The notes under the pieces were generated by a model, which had not been told where the DNA came from, made no database searches, and was given only the letters and a program-made list of their open reading frames with translations. Shown here one piece after another: positions 35,846 to 43,567 of a stretch of DNA of 64,000 bases; positions within the stretch are counted from its first letter, which is position 1; the number at the start of each line of letters is the position of its first letter. The DNA lies in the NCBI RefSeq assembly GCF_964199965.1, contig NZ_CAXMZT010000005.1, positions 124,001-188,000 on the forward strand. The letters are read 5' to 3'. Source of the DNA: JAFIFT01 sp020051095. GTDB lineage: Bacteria > Pseudomonadota > Gammaproteobacteria > Legionellales > Legionellaceae. The translations under genes and the position numbers were made by a program.

Positions 35846-36958
35846 ATGAACCGCTATTCATGGAAAATGGGGGTCATTATTTTTTGCTCATTTTTGAGCG
35901 TTCAGTCAATCGCCTTCCAGCCATACAATGAATTAGAAATCGCCTATGTTGACTTAAATCATTATCCAGAAAAAATAAATCACTTTGGCCCCGATACGGA
36001 AATAACCATTGGTGATTTGCATGGTAATGCCTTGAAGCTTCTGAATTTTTTAATTCATCAAGAAGTTATCAGTATGCCCGCCAAAGATTATCAAAATTTC
36101 GTGGAAATTTATCATACTCCCCCGGACAATCTGACTAGCAAAGACATCGCCATATTTCATGCAATTATCAATGCGATGTTGATTAATCCAGCCCATCCGG
36201 TCAGATTTTTAGGCGATGATCTCTGTGATAGAGGGATGAACGATTATTTTACTTTACACCTGTTTAAAAAATTAGATTTAGCCAATGTTAATTTTGAAGT
36301 GGTATTATCTAATCATAATAATTTTTTCCTAAGCGCCTATGAGCGGCCGGAAAAATCATTCAGTTATAATCCTTACGGGGAGGGCAACCACGAATCGTTA
36401 GTGCGTTCTATGTTAAATTTAGGCAAGTTAATTGATAGGGGATTGGTTGATAAACAAGATATTCTTGAAATCATTCAAACAAACTATTTGAAACACTTGG
36501 TCTTTCCCGGCATGACGGTGAATAAAAACAAACAGGAAATCACGCTCTACACTCATGCGCCAGTTGACTTACAAATCCTTTCGAATTTAGCTAAGGATCT
36601 CAATATTGACTATCAAGACAGTGATTTGAATCATCTAGTTCAAACGTATTCATCAATCAATCGGCAAATTCAATCTTGGATTATGCAAAATCAATTTAGT
36701 ACCAATTATAAGCGTTTGAATGAGAGACACAAAACGGAGAATACCCCAAGCCCTATCCAGCAGGTGTTATGGAATCGCAATTATACGATTTTAGAGAGGG
36801 TTCATAAGCCTGAAGGAAAAGCATTTTCCATCAATTATGTCCATGGTCATGATTCCCAATCCAACGTCGTTGATCTGGATAATAAATTCGGAAAAGGGGA
36901 TAATTACGATAGAGGTCCTTTGGCTGTTTATATGACAAACCCAGGACTTTCTCCTTGA
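35846..36958 (+). CDS. PPP-type metallophosphatase with signal peptide
   Basis: A 370-residue calcineurin-like phosphoesterase. Metal-binding motifs are in order: GDLHGN (56-61), GDDLCDRG (123-130), SNHNN (155-159, in place of GNHE), THAP and the closing VHGHD. The arrangement resembles the PPP-fold WipA and WipB effectors of Legionella as I remember them. Unlike a typical type IV substrate, it begins with a hydrophobic segment (VIIFCSFLSVQSIAF) that reads as a signal peptide, which would send it to the periplasm or type II export. AGGAG precedes the ATG. The next gene begins 36 bases after its stop. Confidence 0.83.
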   Translation: MNRYSWKMGVIIFCSFLSVQSIAFQPYNELEIAYVDLNHYPEKINHFGPDTEITIGDLHGNALKLLNFLIHQEVISMPAKDYQNFVEIYHTPPDNLTSKDIAIFHAIINAMLINPAHPVRFLGDDLCDRGMNDYFTLHLFKKLDLANVNFEVVLSNHNNFFLSAYERPEKSFSYNPYGEGNHESLVRSMLNLGKLIDRGLVDKQDILEIIQTNYLKHLVFPGMTVNKNKQEITLYTHAPVDLQILSNLAKDLNIDYQDSDLNHLVQTYSSINRQIQSWIMQNQFSTNYKRLNERHKTENTPSPIQQVLWNRNYTILERVHKPEGKAFSINYVHGHDSQSNVVDLDNKFGKGDNYDRGPLAVYMTNPGLSP

Positions 36959-36993
36959 CTGTCCCCCAATCTCTAAAATTAAGGCGAACAAAT

Positions 36994-37902
36994 ATGTCCC
37001 ATACCTATGACATAACCCTGGTAACAAAAGCGGACTATGTCAACCCAATTAACCCCAATACCTATGTCAACAATATTTTATTAGAAGATAATTTAGTGAT
37101 GTCCGCCTTAAAAGCACAGGGGCTTAACGTGCATCGGGTCAGTTGGGATGATGCGGCCTTTGATTGGTCGTCAACAGCGTCTGTATTGATTCGAGCGACC
37201 TGGGATTATTTTGAAAGAATTGATGCGTTTCGGGTTTGGCTGCACAACACTACCAAATTAACCCGATTTATCAACCCCTATCCATTATTGCTTTGGAATA
37301 TGGACAAGCATTATTTACAAACATTATCTGGTCATGGCGTTGCCATAGCACCGACACGATTTATCAACCAAGGTGAGTTACAAACGTTATCCTCATTATT
37401 TAGGGAAACAGGGTTTCGCGAAGTGGTTATTAAGCCCGCGATTGGCGGAGGTGGGTATCATACGTATCGCATAAGAGCCGATCACATCGACATGTATGAA
37501 TCCATCTTTGCCGACCTTATCAAACAAGAATCGTTATTATTTCAACAATTCCAATCCTCGGTGTTGTCATTTGGTGAAATTTCACTCATGTTTTTCGCTG
37601 GACACTATTCGCATGCCATCCGCAAGCAAGCCAAGAAGGGAGAATTTCGCGTGCAAGATGATTTTGGTGGGACGGTAACAGCCTATGAGGCGGATATGGC
37701 GACAATCGCATTGGCAAAAAATATTCTCTCATTGTGTCAACCAATCCCTCATTATGCACGTGTGGATTTAATTGCAGACGGGGCAGACAGTTGGTATCTA
37801 TCTGAGCTTGAACTTATTGAACCAGAGCTGTGGTTTAGGTTTAAACCAGATTCTGCTTCACGTTTTGCTGAACACTTAACATCGCTAACCTGTGCAGTAT
37901 AA
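36994..37902 (+). CDS. ATP-grasp ligase-like protein
   Basis: A 302-residue enzyme of the ATP-grasp superfamily. I place the start at the ATG at 36994 after AAGG; a frame open from 36955 would overlap the phosphatase gene. The N-terminal preATP-grasp region ends in IRATWDYFERIDAF, followed by the ATP-binding VVIKPAIGGGGYHTYRI loop and LLFQQFQ, and the metal and substrate segment YARVDLI with LSELELIEPELWF near the end, all typical of glutathione-synthetase-like ligases. It should join an acid and an amine using ATP; the substrates cannot be told. Confidence 0.88.
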   Translation: MSHTYDITLVTKADYVNPINPNTYVNNILLEDNLVMSALKAQGLNVHRVSWDDAAFDWSSTASVLIRATWDYFERIDAFRVWLHNTTKLTRFINPYPLLLWNMDKHYLQTLSGHGVAIAPTRFINQGELQTLSSLFRETGFREVVIKPAIGGGGYHTYRIRADHIDMYESIFADLIKQESLLFQQFQSSVLSFGEISLMFFAGHYSHAIRKQAKKGEFRVQDDFGGTVTAYEADMATIALAKNILSLCQPIPHYARVDLIADGADSWYLSELELIEPELWFRFKPDSASRFAEHLTSLTCAV

Positions 37903-37969
37903 ATAATTGGGTATACATATAGACTAATAATCGATACTATTGGGCCAGGCTTTTTAAAAAGGAAATGAA

Positions 37970-38572
37970 ATGAAGTTAATTTTTAAAGTGACGGTTCCTT
38001 CTTCGGTGGTCGTATCTTCACCGACTGTGCAGACAGCTCCCAATGCGCCAATAGGCCCTTTTGCCCCTACTGGCTATTATGTTCCTGCAGCTCCTTATGC
38101 TCCGCTTGCAACAACTAACCCGGTACCTCCACCATCTTCCTATGGGAAATTTAATCCGCTTGGTCAAATAACACCAATCGCGTCATCCAGTTCATCCCAT
38201 TCCCACTCTGCGCCATATCAACCACCACACCACCATGGACACCCAGCCCCATCCGTACCCAAAAGCCAAGTGGTTTCGACAGGGCCTCATGGATTTTTTA
38301 GTCCCGCAAATGCCTCTCAGTCACCGGTATCAATCGTTTCAAACGTGCTAACAAATATAACAAATGCTTCCTTTACCATTAAGAGTATTTCTGCTTTTAA
38401 AGAGGATCCCTCTATGGTTGAGGCAGACATTGATTTAGTCGGCCTTCAACGTGCTGAAGAGGTCATTACAAGCATTCGAAATGCTATCGCGAAGAATTCA
38501 AATATTGAATTAGTTTCAATAGTGGATGACCATTCTTACGGTAATACGCATGGCAGAAATTTCAAACACTAA
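37970..38572 (+). CDS. Proline/serine-rich hypothetical protein
   Basis: A 200-residue protein. The first 120 residues are disordered, very rich in Pro, Ala, Ser, Thr and Tyr, with a His cluster (YQPPHHHGHPAP). The last 75 residues look folded: TNITNASFTIKSISAFKEDPSMVEADIDLVGLQRAEEVITSI reads as strand, strand, helix. No signal peptide is evident. GGAAATGAA precedes the ATG. It stands alone and ends close to a convergent small gene. Not recognised. Confidence 0.6.
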   Translation: MKLIFKVTVPSSVVVSSPTVQTAPNAPIGPFAPTGYYVPAAPYAPLATTNPVPPPSSYGKFNPLGQITPIASSSSSHSHSAPYQPPHHHGHPAPSVPKSQVVSTGPHGFFSPANASQSPVSIVSNVLTNITNASFTIKSISAFKEDPSMVEADIDLVGLQRAEEVITSIRNAIAKNSNIELVSIVDDHSYGNTHGRNFKH

Positions 38573-38585
38573 CCTGCCTGTTTTT

Positions 38586-38930
38586 TTAAGGCGATGCTGG
38601 GATATCTAAAGAGGACTCTGGCGCATCTTCAACTTTTTTGAATAAAGAAGAAGATGCTGCCGAAAGTTCATCCGCTTTTTGTTGTATGGACGTTAAATTT
38701 TCTTGTTGATTCATATGTTCCTGCATCTTATCAATAACTGTTTGTTTCAATTCCTCTAATTCTTGATTGGCTTTTTTAAGAACCGTTTGATGAGGAAATC
38801 GTTTGTCGTCTTCATTGGCAAATAATACCATGAGGTGATGGTACAATCGTGCAAATCGGTGTTCGCAAGAGGGGGAAGTTGCTTCGCTATTTTGAGCCTG
38901 GTTAGGTTTAAAGAAGTGAAAAGAAGCCAT
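38586..38930 (-). CDS. Small coiled-coil hypothetical protein
   Basis: A 114-residue protein with a strong TAGGAG site before its ATG. Residues 25-100 are helical with heptad-like spacing (LKKANQELEELKQTVIDKMQEHMNQQENL), suggesting a coiled coil. The C-terminus is Ser/Pro-rich (DAPESSLDIPASP). No signal peptide or known domain. The short acidic and Ser tail would suit a Dot/Icm substrate but is weak evidence. Confidence 0.6.
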   Translation of the reverse strand: MASFHFFKPNQAQNSEATSPSCEHRFARLYHHLMVLFANEDDKRFPHQTVLKKANQELEELKQTVIDKMQEHMNQQENLTSIQQKADELSAASSSLFKKVEDAPESSLDIPASP

Positions 38931-39154
38931 CGTTTTCTCCTAATTTGTTTAGAGCACTAACGGTTACTAACACTTTCAGGACATACAAGACAAAACATCA
39001 TTAACCATCTATCGCTACAGAACAGCTGGGTTTGGTGATATTTATTCATCCCTGTTAAATTTCATCAATATCTTTAAAGTAACATCGTTTGTTCAACAAA
39101 GCTAGGGTTGTTCCTTAGCGAATTTGCTTCTAAGTTTGGCATGTTGATATGGGT

Positions 39155-40537
39155 TTATAAAGTGCTTAGGGAAGAATCGGTGCTTCCCATTGCTGTCTTT
39201 GAGGAAAGGATTTCATCTGCAGCACGCAAGCCGGAAAGGTAGGCACCGTGGATAGTGCTGGGGTCGGTGGTAGAGGTTGCTTCACCGGCAAAGAATAGTT
39301 TTTCTGTGACAGGGTTTGCCATGATTTGGTAAAGGCCAGCGTCATATTGATAGGGCAAGTACGAATAACTACCCAGCGTGTTGGGGTCGTCCGCCCAATT
39401 TGTTTGCATGGTACTCGTTGGTTCGGGTATATCATTACCATAAAGGGTCCGTAGGTGTTTCATTGCCCAACTGGTTAAGGATTCACGCCCCTTTTCATGG
39501 GCTAACTGGCCGCTGATAAAGACTAACAATATCGGCTGCATGGTGTATTTGTAAAAATTAAAAATATTAAACCCGTACTCTTTCTGCTTTGGTAATAAAC
39601 CTATCCACTCATGCCCTCTATCCCAAAAAACATGGTCAAATTTTAAATAAAGTTTATCATAAATGCCCATCTCAAGCTGCCTAATTGCTTGTTGCTTTTC
39701 GATGGGTAAATTGGGTGAGAATTGAATTTTGTTCGCTTTTAAGACCCCCAAGGGGACAGTAATGAGGACTTTCTTTGCTTGAAAATGTCCTTTATCTGTA
39801 TCGACGTGAATGACGTTGCCTGAATAATCAATTCGTCTAACGCCTTGATGAAAGAGGATAGGAATTTTTTTACTTTTTTCTTCTAATATCGTAACAAAAC
39901 CACCGACAACTAAGGCGTTTTTGCCGTCACAGGTGGTGTTTATATAAGGCTCTTCGCTCGCAAACCCTAATTTTTTGAGACTTTCTGCATATTCATAGGT
40001 ATAGATGTTTTGTAATGCATAATATAAAAGGGCTTCTTGTCTATCGCTGAGTTTTTGAGAGATGGCATAATTATTAAACGCCATATCAAAATCCAACTCT
40101 GGATTGGTGGTTTCCATGCTGTGAAGGAAATCCTTGATCAATGACTTAAACTCGCTTATTTCGTGACTCGCTATTTTCTGTCCTTTTTGATCATAAAGGG
40201 CAAAATCCCCTAACATGCCATCACTGTCGTCAACATGATAGCTGTTGGTGACTAATTGATTGGGCCGAAACAAATGTTTAGCCGGATTGACTTCACTGCC
40301 ATGTAACCACGAAGCCCCTAGCTCGATTGGCTCACCCCAGGAATAGTTAGTATCAATTCTGCCGCCGATACGATCGCGTGATTCAAGAAGTAAGACATCT
40401 TGATTCGCATCGATAAGCTTTTCCGCGGCAGTAAGACCAGCAATCCCTGCTCCTATGACAATCACGGCGTAGCAATGTTTTGTAACATCGGTACTGGGTG
40501 TGGAGGCTATTGCCAGATCAGGAGCTGGGTCATTCAT
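39155..40537 (-). CDS. FAD-dependent amine oxidase
   Basis: A 460-residue flavoprotein of the monoamine/polyamine oxidase family. The ADP-binding motif VIVIGAGIAGLTAAEKL and downstream ESRDRIGGRI bind FAD, and the C-terminal FFAGEATSTTDPSTIHGAYLSG closes the flavin site. The middle GASWLHG and ISGQLAHE regions match the family. I start it at the ATG at 40537; a TTG at 40564 is possible. No clear signal peptide. It should oxidise a primary or secondary amine to an aldehyde with release of peroxide. Divergently transcribed from the patatin gene over 130 bp. Confidence 0.93.
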   Translation of the reverse strand: MNDPAPDLAIASTPSTDVTKHCYAVIVIGAGIAGLTAAEKLIDANQDVLLLESRDRIGGRIDTNYSWGEPIELGASWLHGSEVNPAKHLFRPNQLVTNSYHVDDSDGMLGDFALYDQKGQKIASHEISEFKSLIKDFLHSMETTNPELDFDMAFNNYAISQKLSDRQEALLYYALQNIYTYEYAESLKKLGFASEEPYINTTCDGKNALVVGGFVTILEEKSKKIPILFHQGVRRIDYSGNVIHVDTDKGHFQAKKVLITVPLGVLKANKIQFSPNLPIEKQQAIRQLEMGIYDKLYLKFDHVFWDRGHEWIGLLPKQKEYGFNIFNFYKYTMQPILLVFISGQLAHEKGRESLTSWAMKHLRTLYGNDIPEPTSTMQTNWADDPNTLGSYSYLPYQYDAGLYQIMANPVTEKLFFAGEATSTTDPSTIHGAYLSGLRAADEILSSKTAMGSTDSSLSTL

Positions 40538-40667
40538 ACAAGCCGTTGGGTAGTCTTGGAACAAATATTATAATTCAACTCGAATGAAATACCACTTTAA
40601 TTTACGAACCCTAACTATCATAGAATAATCTAAACTAAATACTGTGGAACTATTGAAAGGGATACAT

Positions 40668-41513
40668 ATGAAAACAGCATTTGTTCTATCCGGTGGGGGA
40701 AGTCTTGGTTCAGTCCAAGTAGGCATGCTAATAGCGCTGATGGAAAATGGTATATTTCCTGATCTCATCGTTGGAACATCGGTAGGGGCTATCAATGCAT
40801 CACTCATCGCAGGCGATCCGACTCTCGCGGGTGCAAATCGACTAAAAAGCATATGGTTGCAAATGAAAAGACACCATATTTTCCCAAGCAATTTCAAGAA
40901 CATTTTTTTGGGGATTTTTGGCCACCGCAATCACTTGGTTTCCAACGAAGGACTTAAATCCATCATTCGCAAAAATTTGGATTACACGCTGTTAGAAGAG
41001 GCTAAAATTCCAATCCATGTTATTGCCACAGAAGTTAAAAGCGGGGCTGAAGTCATTCTATCAGAAGGCAATGCCGTTGAAGCCATTACTGCCAGCGCTG
41101 CGATACCGGGTGTTTTTCCCCCGGTTAATTTCGGGCAGGACCAACTTGTTGATGGCGGGGTTGTCAACAATACTCCCATATCTTACGCACTTAAACTTGG
41201 TGCAGAAAGTATATGGGTATTGCCCACAGGGTATGCTTGCGATTTAACGTCTCCCCCAGATAGAGCAGTTAGCATGTTGATGCATTCAATCAGTTTACTT
41301 ATACAACAGCGGCTATTAAGTGATATTCATGCTAATCAAACGAATAAAGCACTCCATGTTATTCCGCCACTGTGCCCAATTACAACAAACCCGACGGATT
41401 TATCCCAAACAAAAGACTATATGGATCGTTCTTATCAGAGCACAATTAAATGGCTACAATCGAGTCAGGATTTAGAACAAGCTTTAAAAACATTAACTTT
41501 TCATCGGCATTAG
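40668..41513 (+). CDS. Patatin-like phospholipase
   Basis: A 281-residue lipid acyl hydrolase. It has the oxyanion hole GGGSLGS, the nucleophile elbow GTSVG with Ser38, and the catalytic aspartate in LVDGGVVNN, so the Ser-Asp dyad is intact. The ATG at 40668 follows AAAGGG by seven bases; an earlier in-frame ATG is unsupported. No signal peptide. In intracellular pathogens patatin enzymes can be phospholipases released into the host, but this compact form is also common as a housekeeping esterase, as in RssA. Confidence 0.92.
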   Translation: MKTAFVLSGGGSLGSVQVGMLIALMENGIFPDLIVGTSVGAINASLIAGDPTLAGANRLKSIWLQMKRHHIFPSNFKNIFLGIFGHRNHLVSNEGLKSIIRKNLDYTLLEEAKIPIHVIATEVKSGAEVILSEGNAVEAITASAAIPGVFPPVNFGQDQLVDGGVVNNTPISYALKLGAESIWVLPTGYACDLTSPPDRAVSMLMHSISLLIQQRLLSDIHANQTNKALHVIPPLCPITTNPTDLSQTKDYMDRSYQSTIKWLQSSQDLEQALKTLTFHRH

Positions 41514-41568
41514 CCAGGATTTAGCTAGGCTATAGCATCTTAAGCACAATGTGCTATCCATCAAAATA

Positions 41569-41655
41569 ATAACTTCGATTCGGTAACCCCTCATCCGCCC
41601 TACGGGCACCTTCTCCCCATGTTTGGGGAGAAGGTAAAATGAAGAAAGTTATTTG
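41569..41655. repeat. Dispersed palindromic repeat, copy 1
   Basis: The stretch ATAACTTCGATTCGGTAACC followed by a CCTCATCCGCCC hairpin and a CCTTCTCCCC/GGGGAGAAGG hairpin (41609-41618 with 41625-41634) recurs in nearly the same form at 57480-57570 and 57603-57690. It lies between the patatin gene and the tRNA. Confidence 0.8.
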
Positions 41656-41716
41656 AAAGTGATATGTCTAAAAAGCAACGTCTAAACGATGAACTGGTAA
41701 TTGTGTTGGTTTTATA

Positions 41717-41787
41717 AGCGGGTGATGGGAATCGAACCCACGCTATCAGCTTGGGAAGCTGAAGTTCTACCATTGAACTACACCCGC
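41717..41787 (-). tRNA. tRNA-Gly (anticodon CCC)
   Basis: The minus strand folds as a cloverleaf: acceptor GCGGGTG paired with CACCCGC, D-arm GTTC/GAAC, anticodon stem TCAGC/GCTGA around loop TTCCCAA with anticodon CCC, and T-arm with TTCGATT. It resembles E. coli glyU. The 3' CCA is not encoded; TTAT follows the acceptor stem, so it would be added after transcription. Confidence 0.95.
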
Positions 41788-41926
41788 ACCATCTAGCAAA
41801 ACCTCTTGAGGCCTGGCAGCGGAGTGTATCACTAAATAGAGGGGTTAACAATAATCCATGAATCCTCCGTATTCGAGAATGACGATTCGATAGGTGTTTA
41901 AGTTAAAATAATTTAAGCGGGTACTA

Positions 41927-42613
41927 CTAATATCTAATTGACAAATGCAAGCTGTGTGCTTTGTCTATCGCTTCAGTCACTTGTTCATGATCTTGGCCAG
42001 GGTCTGTATACTGAAATTTCTCATGATCCAATCCTTTAATGCTGTTTAAAAATGAGATGATCGGATCATTCTCAGTTATAACTAATTCTTTCATCGCAAA
42101 AGCCAGGGTATCTTTGTGCTCTTCGCATTGAGAAACCATTGAGGGGACCAAGACAAATTTCGCGTCGATATCCCAAGGTTTCTCCTTGCTCATGACGGTG
42201 ATTGTATTTTGCAGAATGGGGCTTATTTGTGACAAGATAAAATTGAGGTGTGAATAGTTGGTATGCGATACCAAAATAAATTGAACGCCATCTGTTTTGT
42301 CTAAATATTCCTTGTAATTCTTGATGCGATCTAACATTTCTTGGTTAACCAGACACATCGAATTAAAAATAGTGCTAAATTTCTTAAAATCCATATTTAC
42401 GTCAAATTCTGAATTAAAAGCATTGTGAAGGTCACTCGTGGTAATTTGACCTAACCTCAGCGATTTTAACTGGCCAGACGTTCTCATCCATTCCCACACG
42501 CTTTCACCAGTGTTGGGATTACTATTTTCTTTAAACCATGAAGAAAAGCCTTCTTTTAGGGAATCAAGATTTGAATTGACAAATTGGCCTATAGAAAAAA
42601 CGACATAAATCAA
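41927..42613 (-). CDS. HAD-like protein lacking the catalytic aspartate
   Basis: A 228-residue protein with the layout of a haloacid-dehalogenase-like hydrolase of the epoxide-hydrolase N-terminal type: a first strand IYVVFSIGQFV, a cap region with GQITTSDLHNAFN, and the second motif ILVSHTN. In active enzymes the first strand carries DxG; here a serine replaces the nucleophile. The only fitting start is TTG at 42613 (or CTG at 42634), with an in-frame TAA close upstream. It may be a binding protein or a decaying gene. The fold call comes from motif pattern only. Confidence 0.55.
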   Translation of the reverse strand: MIYVVFSIGQFVNSNLDSLKEGFSSWFKENSNPNTGESVWEWMRTSGQLKSLRLGQITTSDLHNAFNSEFDVNMDFKKFSTIFNSMCLVNQEMLDRIKNYKEYLDKTDGVQFILVSHTNYSHLNFILSQISPILQNTITVMSKEKPWDIDAKFVLVPSMVSQCEEHKDTLAFAMKELVITENDPIISFLNSIKGLDHEKFQYTDPGQDHEQVTEAIDKAHSLHLSIRY

Positions 42614-42868
42614 AGTGAGCTCAGGATAAAACAGTGATTTGTTGCTAATTTTATCATCAAGATTTTAGTTTATCCATCTATGCAAGCAATAGGAATGGTT
42701 GAAAATTATGCATATATATGATAAAATGAACAACCTGTTTCAAAGACCAGTAGGATGTCGGAAACTATTTTTTATAAATTGAACATCATTGTGTCTCTAG
42801 GAATATGTCTAGTTTGTCGCAAATTATTGGATAAAACAACCATTCGATGATAACCCCAGGAGTCCGTT

Positions 42869-43294
42869 ATGTGGTTTGCCTTTGCTATTTTTGCCGCTAT
42901 CTTATGGGGATTTAATTATGCATTAACCGAAAAAATCGTGAACAGCATTTCCCCTGCTACCTTATTGGCTATGGAAATGTTAATCGGCAGTGTCTTGTTT
43001 TCTGGTATTTCTTATTTCACCACGATGAAAAAGGATGTTGAGCTATTATCCACGAATTCCAATCTCTTATTATTAACGTTAGCTGAGGTAGTCATTGTCC
43101 TAATAGCCAGTTATTTTATCGTCACCTCCATCACGCTTAAAAATGCGACGACAGCGGGAATTGTTGAGCTAACCTATCCTTTGTTTACGATGGTATTCAC
43201 TTGGTTCTTATTTAATCAGGTTCACATCAATCTTTCGGTGATTATTGGTGGTTTATTCATTTTGGGTGGTGTTCTGGTTATTAGTTTTGCTTAA
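42869..43294 (+). CDS. Half-size EamA/DMT family membrane protein
   Basis: A 141-residue inner-membrane protein with four or five membrane helices, starting WFAFAIFAAILWGFNYALTEKI, the typical opening of an EamA repeat of the drug/metabolite transporter superfamily. Normal members have two such repeats in about 300 residues; this has only one, so it should work as a dimer like small multidrug transporters. CCAGGAG precedes the ATG. The end is complete (GGLFILGGVLVISFA). Substrate unknown. Confidence 0.85.
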   Translation: MWFAFAIFAAILWGFNYALTEKIVNSISPATLLAMEMLIGSVLFSGISYFTTMKKDVELLSTNSNLLLLTLAEVVIVLIASYFIVTSITLKNATTAGIVELTYPLFTMVFTWFLFNQVHINLSVIIGGLFILGGVLVISFA

Positions 43295-43320
43295 TGTCTT
43301 TGCTCCCATTTTCGGGAAAA

Positions 43321-43464
43321 CTTTGTATCGGACAATTTTTAAAATAAGCCGTCGTTGCGAACGTAGTGAAGCAATCCAGAACGGATATTTGTTCAGAGAT
43401 CGAACTGGATTGCTTCGCAAAGCTCGCAACGACTGGGCTATTATGAAATTATCCTTGTACAGAG
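43321..43464. mobile_element. MITE-like element C with REP core
   Basis: Ends read CTTTGTATCGGACAATTTTT on the left and the complement of CTCTGTACAAGGATAATTTC on the right, matching elements A and B. The core is the palindrome GTCGTTGCGA...GCAATCC / GGATTGC...TCGCAACGAC (43350-43433). The flanking nine bases differ, so the target duplication has decayed or never formed. It lies just after the EamA-like gene. Confidence 0.75.
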
Positions 43465-43567
43465 TGGCGCAAACGCGCATCAATTGTTAATATTACCTTA
43501 ACAATGAGCAAATATAATACACGACCAATATTGGCGAATTAATATACAAAAAAAGGTTGGTTATAGC

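Noticed and set aside
43245..43490. 81-codon frame across the end of the EamA-like gene
   Set aside because: Most of it is the inverted-repeat element C read through; palindromic DNA gives chance frames on both strands.
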